Part shown: piece after piece, positions 8,432 through 17,263 of the stretch
How positions within the stretch are numbered: the first letter of the stretch is position 1
Layout: every line of letters starts with the position of its first letter
NCBI GenBank assembly: GCA_017643215.1
Contig: JAEPNV010000005.1
Span: forward strand, 124,001 to 188,000
Direction: 5' to 3'
From: Roseibium sp.
GTDB lineage: Bacteria; Pseudomonadota; Alphaproteobacteria; Rhizobiales; Stappiaceae
DNA: 64,000 nt
Position numbers and translations under genes: made by a program
Notes under the pieces: generated by a model
What the model was told of the DNA's origin: nothing
Seen by the model: the letters and a program-made list of their open reading frames with translations, nothing else
Database searches by the model: none

Positions 8432-9724
8432 TCACGCGGCGATGAACTCGTTCCACTTGCGGACCATGTACTGGTTCTCGTCCATGACCGCGTTCCAGCA
8501 GGCGACCGCGCCCATCCGGTCGTAGAACGATCCGCCGTCGCGCACGGCGCCGGCTTTTTCCATCACTGTGCCGAACGGGTTGGCGATGTCGCCCTTTGCC
8601 GGCTTGCCCTCGAACCAGAAGCCCCATTCGTCCTCGGTCATATGGTTTTTCGAGGTTTCCGGGACCGCCGAGTAATAGCCCTGGCGCATCAGGAAGCCGC
8701 CGACCCAGCCATCGAGATACCAGTTGATGTATTCATAGGCCGCGTCGAGCTCGAGACCGGACAAGTTCTTGGACAGGCCGATGCCGCCACCCCAGCTCCG
8801 ATAGCCTTCCTTGAGCGGCTGGTAGATGCACGGGATGCCCTGCGAGCGGACCGCCGTGATCGCGGGCGACCACATGGACTGGATCACGACCTCGCCCGAG
8901 GCCATCAGGTTGACGCTTTCATCGAAGGTCTTCCAGAAGGCGCGGAACTGGCCGGCTTTCTTGGCCTCGGTGAAGATCGCCATGGTCTTGTCGATTTCCT
9001 CGCGGGTCATATTGCCCTTGTCACCATACTGGATCTCGCCCATCGCCTCGCAGACCATGGCCGCGTCCATGATGCCGATGGAGGAAATGTCGAGGATCGA
9101 CGCCTTGCCCTTGAATTCCGGGTTGAGCAGTTCCGTCCAGCTCCCGATCGGCCGCCCGATGAGATCCGGCCGGATGCCCAGGGTGTCGGCGTTGTAGATG
9201 GTCGGGATGAGGGTCATCCAGCCGGATTCCTCGGCGGCGAACTCGGTGCCGTCAACGCCGTTCACGAACCCCACCGTATGCGGCGCCGTTCCTTGCGCAA
9301 TGGTCGATTCCGGGGTTAGCTTGCCGCTTTTGAAGATCCCGACAATCTTGTCGTAGTTCTTGATTTTCGAGGTATCCATCGCCTGCAGGTTGCCGGTCGG
9401 CCAGACCTTCTTGCAGATCCAGTACTCGATATCGGCAATGTCGAAGCTTTTCGGCTGGGTCGCGGCGCGCTGGGTCACGGCGTCGGAATCGAGCGCCGTC
9501 ATCTCCAGGGTAAAGCCAAGATCCTCTTTCACTTTCTGGGCCACTTCGTTGAGGTTGGAAACGCCCGTTCCGAACTGGCGCAGAGTCACGTCCTTGATGT
9601 TCTGGGCCCAGATCGTCGGGAAGCCCGTGATCGCGCCGGAGCCCAGCGCAACCCCGGCTGTGGCCGCTCCGCCCTTGAGAAGGCCGCGCCGGCTGATGCC
9701 TTTTGCTTTTTCCGTCTTTACCAT
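8432..9724 (-). CDS. ABC transporter substrate-binding protein with Tat signal, PotD-like
   Basis: A 430-residue periplasmic binding protein of the spermidine/putrescine (family 1) class. The N-terminus has a twin-arginine signal (SRRGLLKGG, then a hydrophobic stretch to about residue 41), so export is probably by the Tat route in folded form. It is preceded by the ATPase gene and followed by two permeases. Ligands in this class include polyamines, opines, and other small nitrogenous compounds. The racemase at the operon end hints at a chiral amino-acid-like or hydantoin-like ligand. Confidence 0.88.
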   Translation of the reverse strand: MVKTEKAKGISRRGLLKGGAATAGVALGSGAITGFPTIWAQNIKDVTLRQFGTGVSNLNEVAQKVKEDLGFTLEMTALDSDAVTQRAATQPKSFDIADIEYWICKKVWPTGNLQAMDTSKIKNYDKIVGIFKSGKLTPESTIAQGTAPHTVGFVNGVDGTEFAAEESGWMTLIPTIYNADTLGIRPDLIGRPIGSWTELLNPEFKGKASILDISSIGIMDAAMVCEAMGEIQYGDKGNMTREEIDKTMAIFTEAKKAGQFRAFWKTFDESVNLMASGEVVIQSMWSPAITAVRSQGIPCIYQPLKEGYRSWGGGIGLSKNLSGLELDAAYEYINWYLDGWVGGFLMRQGYYSAVPETSKNHMTEDEWGFWFEGKPAKGDIANPFGTVMEKAGAVRDGGSFYDRMGAVACWNAVMDENQYMVRKWNEFIAA

Positions 9725-9794
9725 GTCTGTCCACTCCTGTTGCCCTGTGGAGATTTGCGCCGGCCCGCAGGCGCGGCCTCAATGCGGCGGCAGT

Positions 9795-10781
9795 TCAGGC
9801 CGCCAGACGATGCGCGTCTTCGGCGTTCCAGCTCAAAAAGACCGTGACGCCGATATCGACCGGATCGTGGAAGAACGTCTCGTCGGACACAGCGGCGGTC
9901 AGATCACCGGCCGAACCGGCGTCCAGCGTCAGATTGACCGTCGCCCCGAGGTATTCGATGTCCTTGACCTGCGCGGTCAGATGGGCGTTTTCCGGACGCC
10001 GGCCGAGCTTCAGCCGATCGGCCCGAAGCGCGATCGGTCCGCCCTGCTCCCGAAGCACATTGTGACCGCCGATAAAACGGGCAACGAACTCCGTCGCGGG
10101 CGTGTTGAAGACAGCGCGGGGCGCGCCCGCCTGCTCGATCCGGCCATGGTTCATGACGATGATGTCGTCCGCCAGGGCCAGCGCCTCGTCCTGGCTGTGG
10201 GTCACGTGAATGAAGGAAATGCCGAGTTCGCGCTGCAGCCGCTTGAGCTCCAGCCGCATCCTGATCCGCAGGAACGGGTCGAGCGCCGACAGCGGTTCGT
10301 CCAGCAGCAAAACGGATGGTTCTGTGATCAAGGCGCGGGCCAGAGCGACCCGCTGCTGCTGGCCTCCGGACAGTTGCGATGGCAAGCGGTCCGCATAAGC
10401 GTGCATGTCGACCAGTTCGAGCAGCTCGCCGGCCTTTTTCAATCGAACCGGTTTTGCAATGCCTTTCATCTTCTGGGAGAAGGCCACGTTGTCGATGACG
10501 TTCAAATGCGGAAACAACGCGTAGTTCTGGAACATCATCGCCGTGCCGCGCCGGGCCGGCGGCAGGTCGGTGATGTTGACACCGCTCAGCAGGATGTCGC
10601 CGGAGGAGGCGGTCTCGTGTCCCGCGATCATCCTGAGCGTCGACGACTTGCCGCAGCCCGAGGGACCGAGCAGGCAAGAGTAGGAGCCTGCATGAAACCG
10701 GTGGGTGACCGCATCGACCGCGATCGTGTCTCCATACCGTTTAGTGGCGGCGGCAAGCTCGAGGTCCAAGGATTTCGTCAT
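9795..10781 (-). CDS. ABC transporter ATP-binding protein, PotA-like
   Basis: A 328-residue ATPase with Walker A GPSGCGKSS, Q-loop FQNYALFPH, signature LSGGQQQRVALARAL, Walker B VLLLDEPLSALD and the switch histidine in HVTHSQDEAL. A C-terminal TOBE-type regulatory domain follows from about residue 240. The frame is open for 56 further codons upstream, but those residues are not family-like; the ATG at 10781 has GGGAG about 10 nt before it. It is the first gene of the operon and diverges from a GntR regulator. Confidence 0.92.
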   Translation of the reverse strand: MTKSLDLELAAATKRYGDTIAVDAVTHRFHAGSYSCLLGPSGCGKSSTLRMIAGHETASSGDILLSGVNITDLPPARRGTAMMFQNYALFPHLNVIDNVAFSQKMKGIAKPVRLKKAGELLELVDMHAYADRLPSQLSGGQQQRVALARALITEPSVLLLDEPLSALDPFLRIRMRLELKRLQRELGISFIHVTHSQDEALALADDIIVMNHGRIEQAGAPRAVFNTPATEFVARFIGGHNVLREQGGPIALRADRLKLGRRPENAHLTAQVKDIEYLGATVNLTLDAGSAGDLTAAVSDETFFHDPVDIGVTVFLSWNAEDAHRLAA

Positions 10782-10951
10782 GCGCGGCGGCTCCCGGGAA
10801 GACAGTTCATGGACCTTCTGCAGCAATTGATATGCCAAGGCGGAAATGTGGCTGTTTTCTGCGGTTTTTCGGTGGGTCAACGCGTTTTGCTGCGCACAAG
10901 CACGAGACAAGTGCACAATATCTCGCCAAAAAGAATACGTTTTAATCAATT

Positions 10952-10963
10952 ATTGTATACGAT
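10952..10963. promoter_or_regulatory. Candidate GntR/FadR-type operator
   Basis: ATTGTATACGAT contains the core TNGTATACNA, which fits the general FadR-subfamily operator form (T-N-GT-AT-AC-N-A), and is symmetric except for one base pair. It lies between the divergent ABC operon and the gntR gene in an AT-rich stretch, 71 bp before the gntR start. Confidence 0.55.
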
Positions 10964-11034
10964 ATTCCGTTGCCCCCTGAAGCTTGCCCCCATAGGATGG
11001 CGCGCATGGTGCTTTTTTCTTTACTCCTGACCAC

Positions 11035-11775
11035 ATGACCAAATCCGCGACAGCCGCCAGAACCGGCGAGAGCCCCCATCTCCATGAGGTTTTTGCGTTG
11101 CCGCCGGGGCGCGCGCTGGACATTTGCCTGAACCTGCAAGCCGCCATTATCGAACATAAGCTTGCGCCCGGACTGAAGCTCTCGGAAGACGAGGTCGGCG
11201 AGATCTATGGGGGCAGTCGAACCGTGGTGCGGGCCGCGCTCCAGGCGCTTGCACATTCCGGTCTGGTGACGATCGCGAAAAACCGCGGCGCCTTTGTCGC
11301 AAAACCGTCCATTCGCGAGGCACACGAGGTTTTTCAGGCGCGGGCGCTGATCGAGCCCGCAGTCGCGCGCCTGGCGGCCGAAACAATAACGGACCGAGAT
11401 ACCGCCCGGTTGCGCGCCCATCTGGACGCTGAGCATCAAGCGCTTCACGCCGGCGAAATGGGCCGGGCTCTGTTGCTCTCGGGAAATTTCCATACAGAGA
11501 TCGCGGACATTGCCGATCACCGGGTGTTTTCACAGATGGTGCGGTCGCTGATTTCCAGGTCGTCGCTGATCATCGCGCTTTACTGGAAACGGTCCGATAC
11601 GGCCTGCGAAAGCCATTCGCATCACGCGCTGCTGAACGCCCTTGCCGAACATGACGCGGACGCGGCGGAAGAGATCCAGAAAAGCCATATCATCGACCTG
11701 CATTCCGGACTGGATCTTCGCGAAAAGGCGCGCGGCGACATGTCACTCAGCGAGGCGTTGGGCCGAGCCGGCTGA
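11035..11775 (+). CDS. GntR family regulator, FadR/FCD type
   Basis: A 246-residue regulator with an N-terminal winged HTH (residues about 25-90, including KLSEDEVGEIYGGSRTVVRAAL and GLVTIAKNRGAFVA) and an all-helical FCD ligand domain whose metal-binding residues are suggested by HTEIADIADH and the SHSHHALLNAL segment. FCD regulators usually sense organic acids or related metabolites. Divergent placement from the ABC-racemase operon and the operator-like site between them make that operon the likely target, with autoregulation. Confidence 0.9.
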   Translation: MTKSATAARTGESPHLHEVFALPPGRALDICLNLQAAIIEHKLAPGLKLSEDEVGEIYGGSRTVVRAALQALAHSGLVTIAKNRGAFVAKPSIREAHEVFQARALIEPAVARLAAETITDRDTARLRAHLDAEHQALHAGEMGRALLLSGNFHTEIADIADHRVFSQMVRSLISRSSLIIALYWKRSDTACESHSHHALLNALAEHDADAAEEIQKSHIIDLHSGLDLREKARGDMSLSEALGRAG

Positions 11776-11864
11776 GCCAGCCGCCGGCAAGCTTTTGTCG
11801 GATGTCGGCCCGTCCCCGGTAGAGATACAAAAAGCTCTCCTGTTCCACTTTAAAAAGAGCGAAC

Positions 11865-12431
11865 TTAGCCTGCCAGCCGTTCCGGCCGGATGGCGTCAAA
11901 CACGCCGGCCATTCCGCGCGCCCGGGCCAGCAAGAGCCCGCCTTCCAAAAGCGCCAGTGTTCTTGTGGCCGTCTCCTCGATGGCGCGATCGGTCTGCTGA
12001 TTGCCCCAATCGGTGCGCTTCAAGGCGTCAATCAGCCAGCCCGACACACGCTCGAAAAACCGCCGCGTGGCCAGCGCGACCGGTTCCGGCAGACCGGAGC
12101 TTTCCGCGCCCAAAACGCCGCAGAGGCACATCTGGCCATCCCGGGTCAGGGCCAGTTCGAAGGCGTGCCGGATTTTTTCAAGGACCGCATCGGCATCGGC
12201 CGAAGCCTCCTCTAAAGGACCCAACTGATCCAAAAATCGGTCGGTATACCGTTCCGCGACCCGGCGCCCGAGCTCTGCCTTGGTGGGGAAATGATAGTGA
12301 ATGCTCGAGCTCTTCACACCGATGCCGCTTGCAAGATCGCGAAAACTGAAGCCGTTGAAGCCGTTTTTTCGGATCAGGTGTTCGGCGAGGTCAAGGATCT
12401 TGTCCTCGGTGTTTGCCGGTTCCGTGGCCAT
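11865..12431 (-). CDS. TetR family regulator
   Basis: A 188-residue TetR repressor: the N-terminal HTH spans about residues 8-55 (ILDLAEHLIRKNGFNGFSF then GVKSSSIHYHFPTKAEL), followed by a helical ligand domain with MCLCGVLGAESS, a TetR_C-type segment seen in the AcrR/NemR relatives. The frame extends 56 codons upstream through the operator region, so the ATG at 12431, preceded by AGGAAAGGAA, is preferred. It diverges from an SDR gene, with two similar inverted repeats between them. Confidence 0.88.
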   Translation of the reverse strand: MATEPANTEDKILDLAEHLIRKNGFNGFSFRDLASGIGVKSSSIHYHFPTKAELGRRVAERYTDRFLDQLGPLEEASADADAVLEKIRHAFELALTRDGQMCLCGVLGAESSGLPEPVALATRRFFERVSGWLIDALKRTDWGNQQTDRAIEETATRTLALLEGGLLLARARGMAGVFDAIRPERLAG

Positions 12432-12522
12432 GACTCTGTTCCTTTCCTGGCGGAGCCCAACCGTTTCCGCCGCCCGCCGCGACCATCCATACCCGGCGTC
12501 CCCAAACGCGGTCGAGCACCGG

Positions 12523-12542
12523 TATCTACTGACTGATAGATA
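12523..12542. promoter_or_regulatory. Candidate TetR operator 1
   Basis: Six-base arms TATCTA and TAGATA are separated by 8 bases. The right half carries GATAGATA, which recurs in operator 2, and both sites have TATC followed by ACT in the left half. It lies just upstream of the TTGACA element. Confidence 0.55.
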
Positions 12543-12546
12543 GGGG

Positions 12547-12577
12547 TTGACAGGGTGCAGGGCAATGACCAGATAAC
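12547..12577 (+). promoter_or_regulatory. Candidate promoter of the SDR gene
   Basis: A perfect TTGACA at 12547-12552 is followed by weak -10 options, CAGATA at 17-nt or GATAAC at 19-nt spacing. It is bracketed by the two TetR-type inverted repeats, an arrangement that would allow direct repression. Confidence 0.45.
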
Positions 12578-12592
12578 GGTCATCGCACTTAC

Positions 12593-12606
12593 CTATCACT
12601 AGATAG
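12593..12606. promoter_or_regulatory. Candidate TetR operator 2
   Basis: CTATC-ACTA-GATAG is a perfect 5-bp inverted repeat, extended on the right to GATAGATA (12602-12609), as in operator 1. It would lie around the transcription start of the SDR gene. Confidence 0.55.
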
Positions 12607-12656
12607 ATAAATATGGGGCGGCTGCCCCTCCACGCACCAAAGCAAAGGAAAGATCA

Positions 12657-13451
12657 ATGACCGCTCAAAACACCTCCGGCCAATTCAATCCCGGTACCGC
12701 CATCGTTCAAGGCGGCTCCTCCGGCATGGGCCTTGCCACCGCCCACCGGCTCGCCGGCCGCGGCATTCCGCTCATCTTGATCGGCCGGAGCCTTGACAAA
12801 CTCGAACGCGCCCGCGACCAGATCCAGGCTGCCCATAACGTTCCGGTCGATCTGTGGACCGCAGATGTCACGAATCCGGGCGATGTCGATCAGTTGGTTC
12901 GGCAGGTCGGCGCTCTGGACCGGCCGATCGGTTATCTGGTCAATGCGGCCGGCTATTTCAGTCCCAAGCCGTTTCTCGACCACGACGGCGCCGACTATGA
13001 CCGCTATCACGCCTTTAACCGTGGCACCTTCCTTTTGACCCAGGCGGTCGCGCGCAATATGGCCCGATACAAATCAGGGTCGATCGTCAATCTGGGCTCC
13101 ATGTGGGCGCATCAGGCGATCAAGGCGACCCCGTCGTCCGCCTATTCCATGGCCAAGGCCGGTCTTCACAGCCTCACCCAGCATCTGGCCATGGAGCTGG
13201 GTGATCACGGGATCCGGGTGAACGCCGTGGCCCCGGCGGTCGTGGAAACGCCGATCTACAGCGCCTTCATCCCCGAGGACAGAATCGCCGAGACGCTCAA
13301 ATCCGGCTTCGACGCGTTCCACCCCGTCGGGCGGATCGGCACGGCCGACGATGTCGCCGGTACGGTCGACTTCCTGCTGTCCGATGACGCGGCCTGGGTC
13401 ACGGGCGCCGTCTGGGACGTCGATGGCGGGGTGATGGCCGGGCGGGTTTAA
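12657..13451 (+). CDS. SDR family oxidoreductase
   Basis: A 264-residue classical short-chain dehydrogenase. The cofactor loop reads QGGSSGMG in place of the usual TGxxxGxG, with an Arg after the second strand (IGRSLDKL) that suggests NADP(H). The catalytic set is present: NAAG, the serine in NLGSMW, and YSMAK (Tyr-x-x-x-Lys). It is divergent from and probably repressed by the TetR protein, which is common for SDRs acting on reactive carbonyls or xenobiotics. AAGGAAAG precedes the ATG. The substrate is unknown. Confidence 0.88.
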   Translation: MTAQNTSGQFNPGTAIVQGGSSGMGLATAHRLAGRGIPLILIGRSLDKLERARDQIQAAHNVPVDLWTADVTNPGDVDQLVRQVGALDRPIGYLVNAAGYFSPKPFLDHDGADYDRYHAFNRGTFLLTQAVARNMARYKSGSIVNLGSMWAHQAIKATPSSAYSMAKAGLHSLTQHLAMELGDHGIRVNAVAPAVVETPIYSAFIPEDRIAETLKSGFDAFHPVGRIGTADDVAGTVDFLLSDDAAWVTGAVWDVDGGVMAGRV

Positions 13452-13499
13452 GGCCGTTGCACGCACACCGACCCGCTCGCGCCTCGCGCGGGCGGGGGT

Positions 13500-13904
13500 C
13501 TATTTTTCCGGAAGGGCCTCGACGTAATACCAGCGGCCGGCCTTTTTCCGGAACCGGCTCAATTCGCGGTGCACCTGCAGCCGGCCTTCGGCAAGATACC
13601 GGGCTTCGAACAGCACCGTGCCATCGCGATCGCCGGCCCTACCGGCCTCGGTCGCCAGAACGGTCAGACCGGTCCAGTGGTTGTCTTCGGCCCATTTTGC
13701 CGTTGCGCCGGCGTCAAAACCGGCTTGATGCCTGGGCCACAAGGTGTCTTTAAGGTAGGTGATGTGGCCCTTGGCGAAAGCCGAATAGCGCGAGCGCATC
13801 AGTTCTTCGGCGGTCTTTGGCTCCGCGCGTTGTTCCAAAAACCGGAGGCAACAGGCCGCATAGGGCTCGCCCGAGCCGCACGGGCAGGCGGATTGGATCG
13901 TCAT
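13500..13904 (-). CDS. YchJ family protein (SEC-C zinc motif, UPF0225)
   Basis: A 134-residue protein that begins with a SEC-C type zinc site (CPCGSGEPYAACC, residues 8-20) and continues with the YchJ NTF2-like domain (RSRYSAFAKG, then HWTGLTVL and FEARYL). This is the standard length and architecture for the family, whose function is still unclear. It is convergent with the SDR gene and divergent from the EEP-domain gene. Confidence 0.9.
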   Translation of the reverse strand: MTIQSACPCGSGEPYAACCLRFLEQRAEPKTAEELMRSRYSAFAKGHITYLKDTLWPRHQAGFDAGATAKWAEDNHWTGLTVLATEAGRAGDRDGTVLFEARYLAEGRLQVHRELSRFRKKAGRWYYVEALPEK

Positions 13905-13995
13905 GTGTCGTGCGCCTTGTGGCCGCCGGCCGCTATCTCCCTGTCCCGAACCCCGCTAGGGTCTTGGTCCTGGAAAGTCAGCGGCGGAGTTTGTC

Positions 13996-14970
13996 GTGTT
14001 GCGTGTTGCGACCTTTAACATGGAATCCTTCGGTGACGAACGGTTCGACGCGGACCGTCTGGCGCCGCGCATCGCTGCCCTGCGCCCCCGCCTTCTGGAA
14101 CTCGACGCCGATATCTTGTGCCTTCAGGAAGTGAACGGCCAGAAGCGCAAAGGCCAAAAACAGCGCCGGTTGCTGGCGCTGGACAGTCTCCTGGACGGCA
14201 CGCCCTATGCCGGTTTTCACCTTGCGCATTCAACGCTGCCACCCCGCGAAGGCCCCGGCGACCGGCACAATCTGGTGGTGCTTTCGAAATATCCGATCCT
14301 GGAGACGCGCTCGCTGGACCAGGCGCATGTCACCGCGCCGCTCTGGCGCCCAAGTCATGCCGAGCCGCCCGCGGCCAAGGCCGAACGCATCACGTTCGAT
14401 CGGCCCATTCTCCACTGCGCCATCAACATTGGATCCGCGCAGCCGCTGCACGTCTTTGTCGTTCATTTGCGGGCACCGATCGCCGCCAACATCCCCGGGG
14501 GCAAGCAATCGGCGCTGGTGTGGCGTACGGTGGATGCCTGGGCGGAAGGCTATTTCGTCGCGGCCGTCAAACGGACCGCCCAGGCGCTGGACCTGCGGCT
14601 GGCTGTTGACCGTGTGTTCGACGCCGACCCGGACGCGTTCATCCTGCTGGCAGGCGACTTCAACGCGACCGCGGACACAAGCGCCTTGCGGCTATTATGC
14701 GCCGATCCGGACGATACGGGCAATCCCGGCCTTGCCGCGCGGCGGTTGTGGCAAATCGATGCGCGGCTTCCCCTGAACGCGCGCCGCACCGTCATTCACA
14801 AGGGAAAGGGCCAGGCGCTCGACCATATCCTCGCCAGCCCCCGTCTCAACACGCGGGTGCAATCGGTCAAGGTGTTCAATTCCGGGCTTGCGGACGAAGT
14901 GCTCGACGCTGGAACGGACGCCGAGGACGGCTCTTTTCACGCCGCCATGTGCGCCACGTTCGATCTCTGA
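13996..14970 (+). CDS. Endonuclease/exonuclease/phosphatase family protein
   Basis: A 324-residue EEP-superfamily metal-dependent hydrolase. It carries the ATFNMESFG start, LCLQEVNGQ (metal-binding Glu), VVHLRAPI, LAGDFNATAD (GDFN motif) and a late GQALDHILAS block. EEP enzymes cleave phosphodiesters in DNA, RNA or lipids, or phosphomonoesters. No signal peptide is evident, so it is probably cytoplasmic. It uses a GTG start at 13996. The stop lies four bases from that of the convergent cytochrome c gene. Confidence 0.85.
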   Translation: MLRVATFNMESFGDERFDADRLAPRIAALRPRLLELDADILCLQEVNGQKRKGQKQRRLLALDSLLDGTPYAGFHLAHSTLPPREGPGDRHNLVVLSKYPILETRSLDQAHVTAPLWRPSHAEPPAAKAERITFDRPILHCAINIGSAQPLHVFVVHLRAPIAANIPGGKQSALVWRTVDAWAEGYFVAAVKRTAQALDLRLAVDRVFDADPDAFILLAGDFNATADTSALRLLCADPDDTGNPGLAARRLWQIDARLPLNARRTVIHKGKGQALDHILASPRLNTRVQSVKVFNSGLADEVLDAGTDAEDGSFHAAMCATFDL

Positions 14971-14974
14971 CAGG

Positions 14975-15316
14975 TCAGGGCGTCAGCGTATCGATGTAGC
15001 GCGCGATATCGGCGATCTCCCGGTTCGCCAGGTTCATGTTGGGCATTTTCGGATGCGGGTCGGCCAGAAAGGTCTTCAGGTTGTCCTCGGTCCAGCTCTC
15101 GTCCTTCGACAGGTCAAAAAAGCTCGGCAGGCTGACACTTGCGGCGGTGTCCTGGTCTTCGGAGACGAGATGGCAGCTTGAACACCATTGCAGCGCGATC
15201 TTCTTGCCGTTCTGGGCATCGGCGGCGAAGGCCGCCGGACCGCTGACCGCGCACAAAACCATGGCCCAGGCCAATGCCCCGGCTGTCCGGCGGCGCGCAT
15301 TCGATCCGAATTCCAT
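14975..15316 (-). CDS. Small periplasmic cytochrome c
   Basis: A 113-residue class I cytochrome c with a Sec signal peptide (Arg-rich n-region, hydrophobic core, cut near FAADA), one haem site CSSCH and a likely axial Met in PKMPNMNL. The C-terminal helix IADIARYIDTL is typical. The ATG at 15316 is chosen because GGGAGAGG lies 8 nt upstream; a TTG six codons earlier is in frame but lies within the ribosome-binding area. The 38-nt intergenic repeat runs directly into this ribosome-binding site. Confidence 0.9.
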   Translation of the reverse strand: MEFGSNARRRTAGALAWAMVLCAVSGPAAFAADAQNGKKIALQWCSSCHLVSEDQDTAASVSLPSFFDLSKDESWTEDNLKTFLADPHPKMPNMNLANREIADIARYIDTLTP

Positions 15317-15330
15317 TATGGCGTCCTCTC

Positions 15331-15368
15331 CCAAACCACGGCCAAATCCTGATCCTCAACCGACCCTA
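15331..15368 (-). repeat. Intergenic repeat, copy 2 of 2
   Basis: Identical over 30 nt to 6571-6600 and matching 37 of 38 overall. On the minus strand it begins TAGGGTCGGTTGAGGATCAG and ends a few bases before the cytochrome c Shine-Dalgarno. The copies lie upstream of unrelated genes, so they are not explained by gene duplication. Confidence 0.8.
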
Positions 15369-15517
15369 AGCCAACTGCGCTAACAGAGCATATTCGGGAA
15401 GGCACGGATAGAAGGTTTGATCGGGGCCGGGTCAACCGGGCGTTGCCAGCCAGCCGCGCGGGGGTCACACTGCCCACCATACCGCCAAACCTCACTTGTC
15501 CATGGAGATCGAAGACC

Positions 15518-17263
15518 ATGACCGCGCGCGTTTCTTCCATAGCCCGATGGGTGCTGTTCCTCGGCCTTGGCCTCATCGGGCCGATGGGCGCCGCGTTTGC
15601 CCAAAGCACGCCGATCATTTCCGCACGTGACCGGTTTCACCCGGTTGTCGCGCAAAACGGGATGGTGGCGAGCCAGGAGGCGGTGGCGAGCCGCATCGGC
15701 GTTGACATCCTGAAAAAGGGCGGCAATGCCGTCGACGCGGCGATCGCCACCGGATTTGCCCTGGCGGTGACGCTGCCGCGCGCGGGAAATCTCGGCGGCG
15801 GCGGCTTCATGATGATCCACATGGCCGATACCGGACAGACGGACGCGCTCGACTACCGGGAAAAAGCACCGGCCGCCGCCTTCCGGAACATGTTCTTGGG
15901 TCCGGACGGCGAACCGGACAAGAACAAGTCCCGGTTTTCCGGTCTTGCCATCGGCGTTCCAGGCACCGTGGCCGGATTTGAAGCCGCGTTTCAGCGCCAC
16001 GGCAGCGGAAACATCACCTGGGCCGAACTCGTGGCGCCGGCAATCGGGCTCGCCGACAACGGTATTACTGTCACCGCTGACCTGTCGGGCTCGCTGATTG
16101 CGCGCCTCGATCGCCTGACCGGCGATCCGGCCACGGCCGAGGTGTTCTACAAGGCCGGGATTGTGCCATATCTGCCCGGCGAGACCCTGCGGCAACGGGA
16201 TCTGGCCGAAACGCTCCGCAAGATCGCGGCCGGCGGCGCCGCCGGGTTTTACACCGGGCAGGTGGCCGAGCGGATTGCCGAAAAGGTGCAAATCGAGGGC
16301 GGCGGCATGACGGCGGCGGATCTTGCCGCCTACATCGCGATTTGGCGCGATCCGATCGTTGGGAACTACCGCGGCTATGAAATTGCCTCCATGCCGCCGC
16401 CCTCGTCCGGCGGCGTTCACATCGTCCAGATCCTGAACATGCTGGAGCCCTATTCGATCGCCGAAACCGGCCCGAACGCGGCCGATACCATTCATGTCAT
16501 GGCGGAGGCGATGCGGCGCGCCTATGCCGACCGCTCGGAATATCTCGGCGATCCCGATTTCGTCGATGTGCCAATCGCCGGCCTGACGTCCAAGGACTAT
16601 GCAAAAAGCCTCATGGAAACCTTAAATATGGCTGCCGCGACGGATTCTTCGACCGTCAGGCCGGGCAATCCGGCGCCGTTTGAAAGCAATGAAACTACGC
16701 ATTTTTCGGTGGTCGACAAGGATGGCAATGCCGTCTCGAACACCTATACGCTCAATTTTTCCTACGGCGCCGGGATAATGGCCGATGGCACCGGCGTTTT
16801 GCTGAACAACGAACTCGACGATTTTTCGGCAAAACCCGGTGTGCCAAACGCCTACGGCCTGATCGGTGGGGACGCCAATGCCGTGGCGCCGGAAAAACGC
16901 CCCCTGTCGTCCATGAGCCCGACCCTTGTGTTTGAAAACGATGAAGTCCTTCTGGTCACCGGTTCGCCGGGCGGCAGCCGGATCATCACCACGACCTTGC
17001 AGATCATCCTCAATGTGCTCGACCACGGCATGAACATCGCCGAAGCGACCGCCGCGCCGCGCATTCATCACCAGTGGCTGCCCGATGAACTGAGGATCGA
17101 GGAAGGCCTGTCGCCGGACACGATCCGGCTTTTGGAGACGCGGGGCCACGCAGTGGCGGTGAAAAACGCCATGGGCTCGACCCAATCCATTCTGCGTGTC
17201 GGAACGCAATTGGCCGGGTCGTCCGATCCGCGGCGCGCCGGCGCGCTGACGGTGGGGTATTGA
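15518..17263 (+). CDS. ggt: Gamma-glutamyltransferase
   Basis: A 581-residue periplasmic enzyme that transfers or hydrolyses the gamma-glutamyl group of glutathione. A signal peptide of about 29 residues ends at AFAQ. The precursor self-cleaves before Thr393 in the NETTHFSVVDKDGNAVS motif, giving a large and a small subunit. SHIRT-like glutathione contacts are seen in the GGFMMIH-to-DYREKAP region and PLSSMSPTLVF, with GSPGGSRI near the active site. The ATG at 15518 follows GGAGATCGA; the frame continues upstream but without signal-peptide character. It is monocistronic. Confidence 0.93.
   Translation: MTARVSSIARWVLFLGLGLIGPMGAAFAQSTPIISARDRFHPVVAQNGMVASQEAVASRIGVDILKKGGNAVDAAIATGFALAVTLPRAGNLGGGGFMMIHMADTGQTDALDYREKAPAAAFRNMFLGPDGEPDKNKSRFSGLAIGVPGTVAGFEAAFQRHGSGNITWAELVAPAIGLADNGITVTADLSGSLIARLDRLTGDPATAEVFYKAGIVPYLPGETLRQRDLAETLRKIAAGGAAGFYTGQVAERIAEKVQIEGGGMTAADLAAYIAIWRDPIVGNYRGYEIASMPPPSSGGVHIVQILNMLEPYSIAETGPNAADTIHVMAEAMRRAYADRSEYLGDPDFVDVPIAGLTSKDYAKSLMETLNMAAATDSSTVRPGNPAPFESNETTHFSVVDKDGNAVSNTYTLNFSYGAGIMADGTGVLLNNELDDFSAKPGVPNAYGLIGGDANAVAPEKRPLSSMSPTLVFENDEVLLVTGSPGGSRIITTTLQIILNVLDHGMNIAEATAAPRIHHQWLPDELRIEEGLSPDTIRLLETRGHAVAVKNAMGSTQSILRVGTQLAGSSDPRRAGALTVGY

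Noticed and set aside
9360-11030. Open frame of 556 residues antisense to the ABC binding-protein and ATPase genes
   Set aside because: It overlaps two well-supported genes on the opposite strand and has no recognisable domain.
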